Notes: generated from the letters alone by a model not told the origin. DNA of 33,552 nucleotides from Desulfuromonas sp. (GCF_002868845.1 NZ_PKUB01000012.1:3431-36982); one strand, 5' to 3'. Positions 1 to 9,653 are shown, counted from the stretch's first letter. Numbers and translations are program-made.

Positions 1-1299
1 CGCCACCGTCACCCCGGAAGGCAAGGTGTCGGTCAGAATCGCTGAGAGGGTCGCCGCCGTGGCGTTGCTGTTGCCCAGGCTGATCGTCAGCGTGCTCGTG
101 CCGTTCGAGGCGATGGTCGACGGCGCGAAGGCCTTACTCACGGTCGGCGCTGCAGCGTTGACGGTCAGATCGGCCGTCGCCGCAGAGGCGTTGTTGCCAA
201 AATCGGTCTGAAGATCGCCGATGGCGATGGTGTTGGTCACCGTCCCCGGCGAGCCGCTGGTCACGTCGACGGTGATCGTGCAGCCGCCGGCAGGAATCGT
301 CGCCCCGCTGGCATAGCTCACCGTCCCGCTGTCGGCTGCAGCCGTCACCGTTCCGCTGCAGGTGCCGCCCACGTTCGGCGTGCCCGCCACCGTCACCCCG
401 GAAGGCAAGGTGTCGGTCAGAATCGCTGAGAGGGTCGCCGCCGTGGCGTTGCTGTTGCCCAGGCTGATCGTCAGCGTGCTCGTCCCGTTCGAGGCGATGG
501 TCGACGGCGCGAAGGCCTTACTCACGGTCGGCGCTGCGGCGTTGACGGTCAGATCGGCCGTGCCCGCTGCGGTGTTGTTGCCAAAATCGGTCTGAAGATC
601 GCCGATGGCGATAGTGTTGGTCACCGTCCCGGGCGTGGCGCTGGTCACGTCGACGGTGATCGTGCAGCCGCCGCCAGGAATCGTCGCGCCGCTGGCGTAG
701 CTCACCGTGCCGCTTCCGGCTGCAGCCGTCACCGTTCCGCTGCAGGTGCCGCCGACGTTGGGCGTACCCGCCACCGTCACACCGGAAGGCAGGGTGTCGG
801 TCAGGACCGCCGAAAGGGTCGCCGCCGTGGCGTTAGCGTTGCCAAGGCTGATCGTCAGCGTGCTCGTGCCGTTCGAGGCGATGGTCGACGGCGCGAAGGC
901 CTTGGCGACCGTCGGGGCTGCAGCGTTGACGGTCAGGTCTGCCGTCGCCGCAGAGGCGTTATTGCCCTGGTCGGTCTGAAGGGCGCCGATGGCGATGGTG
1001 TTTGTCACTGTCCCGGGCGTGGCGCTGGTCACATCGACGGTGATCGTGCAGCCGCCGGCAGGAATCGTCGCGCCGCTGGCGTAGCTCACCGTGCCGCTGC
1101 CGGCTGCAGCCGTCACCGTTCCGCTGCAGGTGCCGCCGACGTTGGGCGTGCCCGCCACCGTCACCCCGGAAGGCAAGGTGTCGGTCAGAATCGCTGAGAG
1201 GGTCGCCGCAGTGGCGTTGCTGTTGCCCAGGCTGATCGTCAGCGTGCTCGTGCCGTTCGAGGCGATGGTCGACGGCGCGAAGGCCTTGGCGACCGTAGG
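1..1299 (-). repeat. 384-bp tandem repeats coding for 128-aa domains
   Basis: Three full units (916-1299, 532-915, 148-531) and a partial one (1-147) share an exact period of 384 bp and are nearly identical in DNA. For example, the sequence at position 1 recurs at 385, 769 and 1153. Each unit encodes one domain beginning PTVAKAFAPSTIASNGTS. The units differ at a few places; near the domain end, for instance, NNASAATADL alternates with NNTAAGTADL. A divergent 126-aa copy lies just before them (about 1300-1677). The array runs off the window, so the copy number is unknown. Confidence 0.95.
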
Positions 1300-2994
1300 G
1301 GGAGTGACGACGTTCAGGGTCGCCACGGGACTGGCATCCGCAGTAATCCCTTGCGTCGTTGTCACGGTCGAGGTCTGGTTGTCGTGGGATCCGGCGGTGG
1401 AGCTCGTGACGTCGACGGTGACGGTGCAGGAACCGGTCGCCGGGATATTCCCCGAGGTCACGGCGAAGCTGCCGTTGCCCGCCGCGCCGTCGTGGGAGAC
1501 CGAGGCGCAGGTCCCGCCCACGTTCGGCGGGTTGGCGACCGTCATGCCCGAGGGGAAGTTGTCCGTGAAGGCCATCCCGGTGAGGCCCGTCGCCCCGAGG
1601 TTTGTGAGGGTGAAGGTGAGGGTACTCGTCTCACCCGACTGGATCGTCGACGGGGAGAAGGCCTTGGCGATGCTGAGGGTCTTCGCGACCACCACGTCGA
1701 CGAAGCCCGAACCGACGGTCACAATCCCCGACTTGCCCGAGGCCGTGTTGCGATAGGTCCCGGCCGTATTGGGGGCGGTCACGGTGTAGACGAGGTTGTG
1801 GGTTCCGCCGGCGGGGATGATCCAGGATGTGTCGGGAATCCCGATGAACTCGAGGGTGCCCGTGGCGCCGGCGCTGGGGATATAGCTCGAGTTGGCCGCC
1901 GTCACGGCGCTGCTGGCATGGAGCCCCTGGAAAGTCATTCCGCCGGGAAGGACGTCGGTGATCCGGTCGAGGATGGCGGCCTGAGCGCTGGTGTTCTGGA
2001 TGGCGACGGTGTACTGGACCGTCCCCCCGAGGGGGACCGGGCTGGCCGCGACCGACTTGGTCACGGTGAAGGGGTTGGTGCCAACGGGGTAATTGATATG
2101 GAAATCGGTGTCATGGAAGTTGTTGGTGTACTTGACGTTGGTCGCTCCGCTCGTCTGGGCGGAGAAAGGGCTGGAAGTGGTCGTGGCCCCTTCGCAGAGA
2201 TAGCGGATTAAATAACGAACCTCCACGAGGATCCCCGGATCGGGACCGGGAGGGCCGACGCACCCCGTGCCCTTTCCTGTCTGGGAATCGGGCGCTTCAA
2301 AATAGAGCTTGTCAACAGTGGTAGCTGGAATAGCTGTCGATTCGGAGCAACGAATCTCGGAGCCACTCAGGGCGAAACAGCCTGCGTTGAAGCTGGTGTT
2401 GCCGGAAGGCTGCAGGTTGAACCGGTCCCCTGCGGCGGTGTTTCCGAAGGCGTAGAGGACGTCGTAATAGAATTCCTGCCCGAGTACGGCCCCGGGGCCC
2501 AGGGTCATCCCGGCCAGAAGCCCTCCTGCGTTGGAACTGAGTTCGCTGGTCGCTGTGACCGTGGAGCCGTTGGTCACCTGCGCTCCGGAGTAATTGACGG
2601 GGCTCCCGGTCCCGTCGGAAATCCCGACGTTGATGGTCGAGCTGTTGGGCGCCTCGTCGTGGCAGGGGTAGTAGATGTGCCAGTAGACGGTCCGGGTCTG
2701 GCCCGCGTCGAGTTTCCCGACGTACTGGGTGGCGGCCTGGCCCCCGCTGAGGCCGAAACCGGCATTAAAGCCGGTCAGTTCGGCCGTCAGATTGGTCACG
2801 TTCACCCCCGTAGTGGCCTTGATTTCGAAAGCGACGTAGGCTGCACCGGGGCCGTCGATGGGACAGCCGTTGCTGTCGGAGGTGAGGTAGGGGTCGGTGA
2901 CCATCGTGACGGTGAGATCACCGGAGACGAGCGCCAGCACCTCCCCGCAAAAGACGAGAAGGCACAGAACGACCCCGCAGAGGAGTCTCCCCAT
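1..2994 (-). CDS. Giant secreted DUF11-like tandem-repeat protein, 3' end beyond window
   Basis: The frame is open for 998 codons from an ATG at 2994 to the window edge, so the C-terminus is missing. The protein starts with a signal peptide (MGRLLCGVVLCLLVFCGEVLA). About 320 residues of exported N-terminal region follow, with scattered cysteines. After that come immunoglobulin-like DUF11/DUF7933-type domains carrying signatures such as IAKAFSPSTIQSGETSTL and PSGMTVANPPNVGGTC. The last visible domains are near-identical 128-aa repeats, each with a cysteine pair (GGTCSG and AGGCTI). The start lacks a good ribosome binding site, because the GGGGAGG upstream is too far away, so coupling to the preceding gene is likely. 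It lies 38 bp after the OmpA-domain gene and is the last visible member of the operon. Families of this kind are usually surface or matrix proteins; the specific role is unknown. Confidence 0.85.
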   Translation of the reverse strand, partial: MGRLLCGVVLCLLVFCGEVLALVSGDLTVTMVTDPYLTSDSNGCPIDGPGAAYVAFEIKATTGVNVTNLTAELTGFNAGFGLSGGQAATQYVGKLDAGQTRTVYWHIYYPCHDEAPNSSTINVGISDGTGSPVNYSGAQVTNGSTVTATSELSSNAGGLLAGMTLGPGAVLGQEFYYDVLYAFGNTAAGDRFNLQPSGNTSFNAGCFALSGSEIRCSESTAIPATTVDKLYFEAPDSQTGKGTGCVGPPGPDPGILVEVRYLIRYLCEGATTTSSPFSAQTSGATNVKYTNNFHDTDFHINYPVGTNPFTVTKSVAASPVPLGGTVQYTVAIQNTSAQAAILDRITDVLPGGMTFQGLHASSAVTAANSSYIPSAGATGTLEFIGIPDTSWIIPAGGTHNLVYTVTAPNTAGTYRNTASGKSGIVTVGSGFVDVVVAKTLSIAKAFSPSTIQSGETSTLTFTLTNLGATGLTGMAFTDNFPSGMTVANPPNVGGTCASVSHDGAAGNGSFAVTSGNIPATGSCTVTVDVTSSTAGSHDNQTSTVTTTQGITADASPVATLNVVTPPTVAKAFAPSTIASNGTSTLTISLGNSNATAATLSAILTDTLPSGVTVAGTPNVGGTCSGTVTAAAGSGTVSYASGATIPAGGCTITVDVTSATPGTVTNTIAIGALQTDQGNNASAATADLTVNAAAPTVAKAFAPSTIASNGTSTLTISLGNANATAATLSAVLTDTLPSGVTVAGTPNVGGTCSGTVTAAAGSGTVSYASGATIPGGGCTITVDVTSATPGTVTNTIAIGDLQTDFGNNTAAGTADLTVNAAAPTVSKAFAPSTIASNGTSTLTISLGNSNATAATLSAILTDTLPSGVTVAGTPNVGGTCSGTVTAAADSGTVSYASGATIPAGGCTITVDVTSGSPGTVTNTIAIGDLQTDFGNNASAATADLTVNAAAPTVSKAFAPSTIASNGTSTLTISLGNSNATAATLSAILTDTLPSGVTVA

Positions 2995-3032
2995 CAAGCG
3001 CCCCGCCGGGCGATGTCCTCCCCTGTCCCTTC

Positions 3033-4202
3033 TCAATGTTTACCCTTTCCGGAACGGGCCGCCCCTTCGACCTGCAGGTCGTCCCTCTGCTCCACGAGGG
3101 TCAGGGTCTCGATCCCCTGGAAATTGAACTCGACCCGGCGGTTCATGGCGTGGCCCCAACTGTCGGGGTCGGCGATCCGGGGAGCGGTTTCGCTGAAGGC
3201 CTTCACGCTCAGGCGCCCGGCGTCGATCCCCCGGGACACCAGGTAGCTCATGACCGCCTCGGCCCGGCGCCGGGAGAGCTTGTCATTGTAACCGCGGCCG
3301 CCGCGGACGTCTGCGTGTCCGTGAATCTCGAGGGCGCTGCCCGGCGAAGCGGTCAGCGTCGAGGCGACCCGGTCGAGGACGGCGGCCGTCGCCGGGCTGA
3401 TCTCTGCACTGTCGAGGGCGAAGTGGACGCTGTCGGGGAGCCGGGCGGCCGGGGCCTGCGGGGGCTCGGGGCAGGCCGGGCACTCGGTGCACTCGGGCGG
3501 CGGTGCCGGGACGGGGATCGGCGGGGCGGCGACGGCGCACTCGGCCGCCTGGCGACGGATCTTGCGGGCCATGCGCTCGGCGGCGGAGATGTAGGGCTTG
3601 CTGTGGCGCCACCCCATCTCCTTCTCCTCGTGGCCGGACCAGACGAGCTGAACCTCGAGCTGGGCGACGAGCCCCTCGACGCAGGGGAAGCGGCCGGGGT
3701 CGGCCTTCATCCCAGCGGCCAGGGCCCACAGGTCCTCGCGCACCCTCATGCTCTGGGGGATGACCGGCGTCTCCGTCCCCATCTCGACCGGGGAGAGGCC
3801 GTCCTCGAAGCCGATCACCAGGCGCAGCGCCTCGGTCAGGGCCTCCTCGACGACGGAGGAGCGGTCGTTCTCGTTGTAGTTGGAGCGGGCGAAGTCGAGC
3901 CAGGCCTGGGCCTTGGCGAAGTGGTAGGAGTCGACCTCGACGCCGCGGCGGTTGATCTCGCCGAGGCGGTCCTGAACCGAGGCGAGCTGGCTTCGGTCGG
4001 CGGCGATGACCTCGTCGCTGATCCTCTTCTTCGGAGGAGCGAGCAGGGGCTTCGGCTCGGGCTGAGCCTCAGGCTGCGGCCCGAGAATGATCTTTTTGGA
4101 GATGATCATTGGCGAGACGGGGCGAGCCGCCTCTTCCCCGGCGGCGAAGGCCGCGGGGGCGAAGAGTCCGAAAAGTAAGAGGGATATCAGGCAGTGTCGC
4201 AT
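3033..4202 (-). CDS. OmpA-family peptidoglycan-binding protein
   Basis: This is a 389-aa exported protein. A signal peptide (residues 1-20) is followed by a helical region (about 60-215) with the stretch AKAQAWLDFARSNYNENDRS. A Pro/Cys-rich linker comes next (226-255, PPPECTECPACPEPP), and then an OmpA C-terminal domain (256-362). The OmpA domain shows GHADVRGGRGYNDKLSRRRA (295-314), which contains the Asp and Arg that contact diaminopimelate in this family. A short tail follows. No N-terminal barrel is present, so the protein probably sits in the periplasm holding partners to the cell wall. The start is supported by AAAGGTG upstream of the ATG. It lies 24 bp after the barrel gene and 38 bp before the giant repeat gene, which suggests it anchors one or both. 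Confidence 0.9.
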   Translation of the reverse strand: MRHCLISLLLFGLFAPAAFAAGEEAARPVSPMIISKKIILGPQPEAQPEPKPLLAPPKKRISDEVIAADRSQLASVQDRLGEINRRGVEVDSYHFAKAQAWLDFARSNYNENDRSSVVEEALTEALRLVIGFEDGLSPVEMGTETPVIPQSMRVREDLWALAAGMKADPGRFPCVEGLVAQLEVQLVWSGHEEKEMGWRHSKPYISAAERMARKIRRQAAECAVAAPPIPVPAPPPECTECPACPEPPQAPAARLPDSVHFALDSAEISPATAAVLDRVASTLTASPGSALEIHGHADVRGGRGYNDKLSRRRAEAVMSYLVSRGIDAGRLSVKAFSETAPRIADPDSWGHAMNRRVEFNFQGIETLTLVEQRDDLQVEGAARSGKGKH

Positions 4203-4226
4203 GGATGCACCTTTCGAAAAGGGCGG

Positions 4227-7200
4227 TCAGGGGCCGCTCTTCGTCCCCCTGTCGTCGGGGGAGATGGTCTTGTTCTGTTCCGGATCGTTCCCGTCGAGCA
4301 GATGCTCATCGAACTTGAAGCGGAAACGCATGTAGAAGCCGGGATTGGTGTAGTCCTCCCCGGAGAGGTCGCGGTCGTAGAAACCGAGGAAGTTGTAGCC
4401 CCCCGAGATCCAGAGGTTGGCGGCGAAGAGGTAGCCGATCTCGCCGCCGATCCCATAGTTGAGGGCGTCGTCTTCGCGGGCCAGGGCGCTGGCGAGAAAC
4501 CCGGCGTCCCAGCGCTCGGTAATGTCGTAGATCAGGCGACCGGCGAGAAGCTGGGCCGAGGTCGAATCGTCGTCCGAGCCGAACTTTTCGTCGGTCCACT
4601 TCAGGGCGCAGCGCCCGCTCACCGTGGCCGCCCGGGAGGGCTGCACGTTGAGGTGGGTCGAGAAGATGTGGACGGAGCGCTCCTCCCTCTGCTCGCCGGG
4701 GAACTCCTCCTCCTCGCGCTTGAACTCGTAGCGCGACAGGACGTTCCAGCGGTTGTTGTCGACCGGGCGATAGGCGAAACCGATCTGGTAGCGCTCCTGC
4801 TGCCGCTCCTCGGAGGTGCCGTCCCCCTCGAGGAGCGAGTAGACGTTGCGAGAGAGGAGGGTCCAGTCCCGGCTCATCTTGAGGGCGAGCCCGGCGCTGC
4901 CGAGGAAGCTGTCGCTGCTCTCGCCGTTGTGGACCTCGGCCCTCAGGCTCCCCTTCCAGAGGGGGTTGCCCGAGTAGACGAGGGCTCCGGTGACGGCGGT
5001 GGAACTGTTGTCCGCCGAACCGGTCAGGGCGTGGACCCGCTCGATGCCGACATTGGCGATCACCCCCTCGGCGAGGGTCCAGGCGTTGCGCAGGCCGACG
5101 GCCGCCTCCGAATCGCGCCCGCTGACGGAGTCGCGAATACGATACTCGCTGAAGACATTCCCCCGACGCATGTAGGGCGATTCGACCCCGACCAGGGTTA
5201 CGTTGCGCTCCTGCACGTCGTTGAGGGAGAACTCGCCGGCGAGGGTGGAGACGAAGCGGTGCTGGGCGTAGATGCGTCCGCCGTTGCTGAGCTGGTAGTC
5301 GCCGCCGACGCCGACGGAGCGACGGTCGCCGGCGTCGATTGCCTGCTCGGCCTCGACGAAGACGCCGGCCCGGGGGGCGAAGGGGACCCTCGCGGCGAGC
5401 TTGGCCCGCACCGAGGTGGTGCTGAAGGGGGTCGCCCCGGTGGTGTCCGCCTCGGCGGGGGCGGTCGTCTCCTCGGCGAGGCGCAGCCCGAGCTCGCCCC
5501 GCAGCGAGCCGTTGAAGGCGTGCTCGAGGTTGACCAGGAGCCCCTTGCGCTCGCCGTCGTTCTCCAGGTCGCGGGAGAGGAGGGCCTCGGCCCCCAGGCT
5601 CGTCTTGCGGGTCAGCCGGAGACGGGCGTTGGCACCGGCCTCCTCCCGCCCGGCGAGCAGGAGCGAGGAGGGGTTGTCGAAGTTTTCGTCGGTGCGGTGG
5701 GCGTAGACGGCGGCGGAGAAGGTGTCGCCGGTGTGCTGCAGCTCGACCCGCTTGCCCTCGCCGGTGCCGAGAACATCCCCGCTCGTCTCGGCCCACTCGC
5801 CGACAAGGAAGGTCTTGGGGGCCACCTTGACGGTCATGTTGGCGCCGCCCATGGTGTAGCGTTCGACGGGGCTGTCGTCGTGGACAAGGACGCCCCCGAC
5901 CTCGACCCGGTCGTGGAGGCGGGCCTGGGCGTCGCCCCCGGCGATCCAATAGTGGCCCGACTCCCCCTCGGTCTCGTAGGTCACCCGGATGAAGTTGGGG
6001 TTGAGGTCCTGGTCGTAGATCGGGACGGGGGCCCTGAGGACGATGCGGCCGGAAAGGACGTCGAGCTCGTAGTCGGTGAAGCGGGCCAGCGAGTCGACGG
6101 CCACGATGCGGGACTTCTGGTTGCGGTCGCGGGTGACGATCTCTACCCGCTCGCTGTTGACGACCAGATCGCTCTCCTTCAGGAAGTAGGGCCCGGAGAC
6201 CCCCTTTGCTGCGATCTCCTCGACGACCTGGCGGGTGCCGTCCTCGCTGACGAAGGCGTTGAGGTTCACCCTCTCGGTCTCGTGGTGGAACTTCGCCCCG
6301 TTGAAGCTGCGGTTGTACAGGGAGAGCTTGCGAGCCTGGGCCGGCGCCAGGGTCGAGAAGTCGCCGAGGAGCAGGTACGACTTCTTGCGGTCGACCCGGA
6401 CGTAGAGTCGTCCCGTCGACTGGGCGTCGTAACCGCGTACCGAGGCGTCGCCGTAGACCGGGTAGAAGGCGTCGGGCTCGATGTCGCGGAAGAGGCGCTC
6501 CCGGGTTTCCTTCTCCGAGTCGTAGGCGACGGTGAGGAGGGTATCTCCCCGGACCTTCCCCTTGAGGAAGAAGGCGGCCCGCGCCCCGGCCGAGCCTTCG
6601 CCGCCCGAGATGTTGTCGAGCTCCCTCTCGAAGCCGTCGGCCGGGCTCGCCCCGACAAGGGCGGCGGAGCCGAGGCGGCTCAGGTTGACCACCCCCTCGA
6701 CCAGGCCGGTGGCGATGATCGGGCGCAGGTCGGGGAGGAAGTAGAGGATGCAGGCCCCCTCGAGAATCCCCGAGGAGACGACGACCAGGGCCTCGCCCGG
6801 CTCCTGGGGGGGACGCAGGCCGAAGGTGGCGCTCCCCCCCTCGATGAAGACCTGAATGCCCGGGGTCTCGGGGTCGAGGTCGACCACGTCCCAGCGCCCG
6901 AGGCTGGCCTCGAGGGTCAGCTGGGTGCGCACCGTCACCGGGACCCCCTCGGGGTCCTTCAACTCGACCTTGAGGGGCACGACGCTGTGGCCGTCGGCGA
7001 CCAGGCCGGCGTCGGGGGGGGTGACGGCGATCTCGCCGAGGCCATCGGGGGCGACGAGGCGGATCGTCTCGCTCTGGCGGTCGTTGCCGAAGGGATCGAC
7101 GTAGGTCAGCGCGAGGGTGTTCTCCCCCGGCTCGAGGTTGACCCCGATGTACTCCCAGGCGAGAAGCCCGCGGCTCGGGTCGATGATGCGCTTGCCGACA

Positions 7201-9653
7201 CGCCTTTCGCTCACGGTCTCGCCGTTGAGGGAGAGGCGGAAGCGTCCCCCTTCGGGGCCCTTGATCCGGACGTGGACCTGGGCAAAAGGGAGGGTGTCGC
7301 CGTCGCGCAGGTCGAGGAAGGCCGGGGTGGTGTCCTCGATCCCGTCAAGAAGGTCCTCGAGGGAGATCAGGGCCGGCACGAGAAGGGGCGGTTGGGAGGT
7401 GTCGGGCACATCCCCGGGGTCGATCATCGGCTCGAAGGTCGGAACCTTCGGCGTGTCCTCGACGTACCCGCTCGCCGAGGCGGACAGGGACGTCTCTTCG
7501 GTCCCGTCGGAGGGGTCGGCGTCGAGAATTTCGCGCACCCGGCGCTCCACGTCGGCGACGAAAACATCCCCCCGCTCGCGGCGCAGCACGACCTGCTCGA
7601 GGATCTCGCCGGTGCAGGACCCCTCGGCGAAATCAGCCCGGTGGAGTTCGCCGTTCTTGATGTCGATGAAGCGGCTGCCGGCGTCGCCGGCGAAGCGGTT
7701 GGAGAGGGTGATCATTTCCGAGCCGGCAGGCAACGTCGTCTCGTCGATGCGCAGGACGTGGGTGCTCGGGGAGAGCCCGTAGAAGCTGAACTTGCCCTCC
7801 GCATCGGTAACTACGAAGGAGCCGTCCTGCATGAAGAGGCGCACTCCCGGGATGCCCGGCTCTTCGTCGCCCTGGCGGCGATCCCAGTCGCAGTTGACGT
7901 AGACCTTGCCGACCACGTAGCCGCGGGAGGTGAAGACCCCAGGGACAACGTCGACCCGGGCCTGGGCCCGGTTGGAGACGAGGCTGCCGTCGACCACGGC
8001 GAAGGCGGTGTTGACCCCGTCCCCCTGCAGGGCGCCGGGCCCGATGGCGGCCCGGTAGGTCAGGCTGGCGCGGGAGCCGGCCGGGATCTCGCCGACGGCG
8101 AAGGTGAGCTGGCGCCCGCCCCCGCCCTTGGGATCGGCGATCCGGACCCCGTCGATGCGGGCCGAGCCGTTGCTGAAAACGAAGCCGTAGGGAAGAAAGT
8201 CCTCCACGGTCACGTTGGGAAAGTCCTGCCCCGAGGCGTTGACGACCGTCAGGGTGTACTGGACGACATCGGCGATCTCCGCCGTCGAGCGGTTCACCCT
8301 CTTCTCGAGGGACAGCACGGAGAAGGGGCGGTCAAGGGGCAGGTCGATGAAGACCGCCCCGGTCGACAGGTTCAGCTCGAACTCACCGCCGTAGGAGGCA
8401 GCCGGGTCGATGCGCCGCTCCGGCGGAAGATCGGCGGCGGGGACCGTGGAAGGGAAGAGGTATTCCCCGGGGGGGACGACTTCGATCCGGTAGGTGCTCG
8501 GGCAGAGGACCGGGAAATCGTAGCGGCCGTCCTCGCCCGTCACCTGCTCGGAGGGGAGGACCGCGGAGGCGGCGTAGTCGAGGACCTTGGCCAGTCCGCC
8601 GGGAATCCCGGCCGAGCAGGCGACGCCCGCCTCGGTCGGCTGGCCGTTGCCGCCACCGGTCACGTCGATGAGACGAACGATGGCTCCGGCGACCGGAGCG
8701 TCGGTGCGCGAATCGAAGACCACCCCGCCGGGATCGATGAAGATGACCGTCTCCGCCACGCTCTCGCCGCAGCCGGCGATGCTCGCCAGCAGGGTGTCCC
8801 CCTTGACGGTTTCGAGGATGCCGTTGCCGGGATCGGCGGGGAAGAGGTCGGCGTCCCGGGTCGGCACCGGGACGATCACGCGGAAGATTCCGGTGTCCTC
8901 GGCCGTCTCCTCGGCGAGAAGCTCCTCCAGGTCGCCGGTCAGGGCCGAGACGATGACAATGATCCGGGTCTCGGCCTGCGAGATCTCGGCGTTGCAGGCC
9001 GGGGCGTCGGCCTGGACGTGGAGGTCCTCGCCGAGCACGGTTCGGGCGATTTTTTCCCGGTATTCCGGGTCGTAGTAGTCGATGGTCGCCGGCGGCAGCA
9101 CCACCGCCGGCAGGGGTACCTCGACCGTGCCGCTGGCGGGGACGCCGCAGCCGTCGATGGAGACCATCAGCAGGTCGCCGCCGAGGATGTCGAGGACGCC
9201 GTCCAGGGGTTCGGCGGCGGCGAGGGCGCCGTCGCGGGTCGGAAAGGGAGAAGCGATGCGGAAGATCCCCGAATCGGGGGCGGTCTCCACCAGAGAGACC
9301 GCCTCCTCGTCCCCGGTCAGGGCCGAGACGAGAGTCGCGCCCAGGCTCTCGGCGAGCTCGGCGCTTTCGTTGCAGGCCGGGGAACGCCCCTGAACGAAGA
9401 GGTCGAAGCCGACCGGGGTCGTGGGGATCTCTTCGGTGTAGGGGGGATCGTAAAAGTCGACAGAAGCCGAAAGGGTAGCAACAGTCGAGACGATATTGCT
9501 CGAAACGGTCGTCTCGGGGGCGCCAGGCCCCAGCAGAAAGGTGGCGAAGGCCTGGTTGTCGACGCTCAGGGCGAACGCCGACGGCGCACCGGCCCCGAGG
9601 AGGGCCAGGGCGGCCATGCAGAAAAATGCCAGTTTTCGAAAGCTTCGGGTCAT
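4227..9653 (-). CDS. Adhesin-like protein with DUF11/SdrD-type domains and C-terminal beta-barrel
   Basis: This is a 1808-aa protein starting at ATG 9653 after GAAGG; an upstream in-frame start at 9725 would place 24 residues before the signal peptide. The order of parts is as follows. A signal peptide ends near AFA (27). An N-terminal module has NQAFA and SNIVSTV. Two copies of a roughly 120-aa domain follow (about 66-190 and 192-308, each with FYDP or YYDP and TG(E/D)). Next come a carboxypeptidase-regulatory-like domain (about 308-440), a DUF11 domain (about 444-570) and an SdrD-B-like domain (about 578-650, PGIPGVRLFMQDG). A further Ig-like region lies at about 870-970. From about 1030 to 1790 alternating amphipathic strands form a predicted outer-membrane barrel, ending GFYMRFRFKF, with an 18-residue polar tail. 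The function is unknown; the architecture suggests a surface-exposed or scaffold outer-membrane protein. Confidence 0.88.
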   Translation of the reverse strand: MTRSFRKLAFFCMAALALLGAGAPSAFALSVDNQAFATFLLGPGAPETTVSSNIVSTVATLSASVDFYDPPYTEEIPTTPVGFDLFVQGRSPACNESAELAESLGATLVSALTGDEEAVSLVETAPDSGIFRIASPFPTRDGALAAAEPLDGVLDILGGDLLMVSIDGCGVPASGTVEVPLPAVVLPPATIDYYDPEYREKIARTVLGEDLHVQADAPACNAEISQAETRIIVIVSALTGDLEELLAEETAEDTGIFRVIVPVPTRDADLFPADPGNGILETVKGDTLLASIAGCGESVAETVIFIDPGGVVFDSRTDAPVAGAIVRLIDVTGGGNGQPTEAGVACSAGIPGGLAKVLDYAASAVLPSEQVTGEDGRYDFPVLCPSTYRIEVVPPGEYLFPSTVPAADLPPERRIDPAASYGGEFELNLSTGAVFIDLPLDRPFSVLSLEKRVNRSTAEIADVVQYTLTVVNASGQDFPNVTVEDFLPYGFVFSNGSARIDGVRIADPKGGGGRQLTFAVGEIPAGSRASLTYRAAIGPGALQGDGVNTAFAVVDGSLVSNRAQARVDVVPGVFTSRGYVVGKVYVNCDWDRRQGDEEPGIPGVRLFMQDGSFVVTDAEGKFSFYGLSPSTHVLRIDETTLPAGSEMITLSNRFAGDAGSRFIDIKNGELHRADFAEGSCTGEILEQVVLRRERGDVFVADVERRVREILDADPSDGTEETSLSASASGYVEDTPKVPTFEPMIDPGDVPDTSQPPLLVPALISLEDLLDGIEDTTPAFLDLRDGDTLPFAQVHVRIKGPEGGRFRLSLNGETVSERRVGKRIIDPSRGLLAWEYIGVNLEPGENTLALTYVDPFGNDRQSETIRLVAPDGLGEIAVTPPDAGLVADGHSVVPLKVELKDPEGVPVTVRTQLTLEASLGRWDVVDLDPETPGIQVFIEGGSATFGLRPPQEPGEALVVVSSGILEGACILYFLPDLRPIIATGLVEGVVNLSRLGSAALVGASPADGFERELDNISGGEGSAGARAAFFLKGKVRGDTLLTVAYDSEKETRERLFRDIEPDAFYPVYGDASVRGYDAQSTGRLYVRVDRKKSYLLLGDFSTLAPAQARKLSLYNRSFNGAKFHHETERVNLNAFVSEDGTRQVVEEIAAKGVSGPYFLKESDLVVNSERVEIVTRDRNQKSRIVAVDSLARFTDYELDVLSGRIVLRAPVPIYDQDLNPNFIRVTYETEGESGHYWIAGGDAQARLHDRVEVGGVLVHDDSPVERYTMGGANMTVKVAPKTFLVGEWAETSGDVLGTGEGKRVELQHTGDTFSAAVYAHRTDENFDNPSSLLLAGREEAGANARLRLTRKTSLGAEALLSRDLENDGERKGLLVNLEHAFNGSLRGELGLRLAEETTAPAEADTTGATPFSTTSVRAKLAARVPFAPRAGVFVEAEQAIDAGDRRSVGVGGDYQLSNGGRIYAQHRFVSTLAGEFSLNDVQERNVTLVGVESPYMRRGNVFSEYRIRDSVSGRDSEAAVGLRNAWTLAEGVIANVGIERVHALTGSADNSSTAVTGALVYSGNPLWKGSLRAEVHNGESSDSFLGSAGLALKMSRDWTLLSRNVYSLLEGDGTSEERQQERYQIGFAYRPVDNNRWNVLSRYEFKREEEEFPGEQREERSVHIFSTHLNVQPSRAATVSGRCALKWTDEKFGSDDDSTSAQLLAGRLIYDITERWDAGFLASALAREDDALNYGIGGEIGYLFAANLWISGGYNFLGFYDRDLSGEDYTNPGFYMRFRFKFDEHLLDGNDPEQNKTISPDDRGTKSGP

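Noticed and set aside
1-1299. Regular repeats as a possible CRISPR array
   Set aside because: The unit is 384 bp and fully coding in one frame, with no short repeats and unique spacers.
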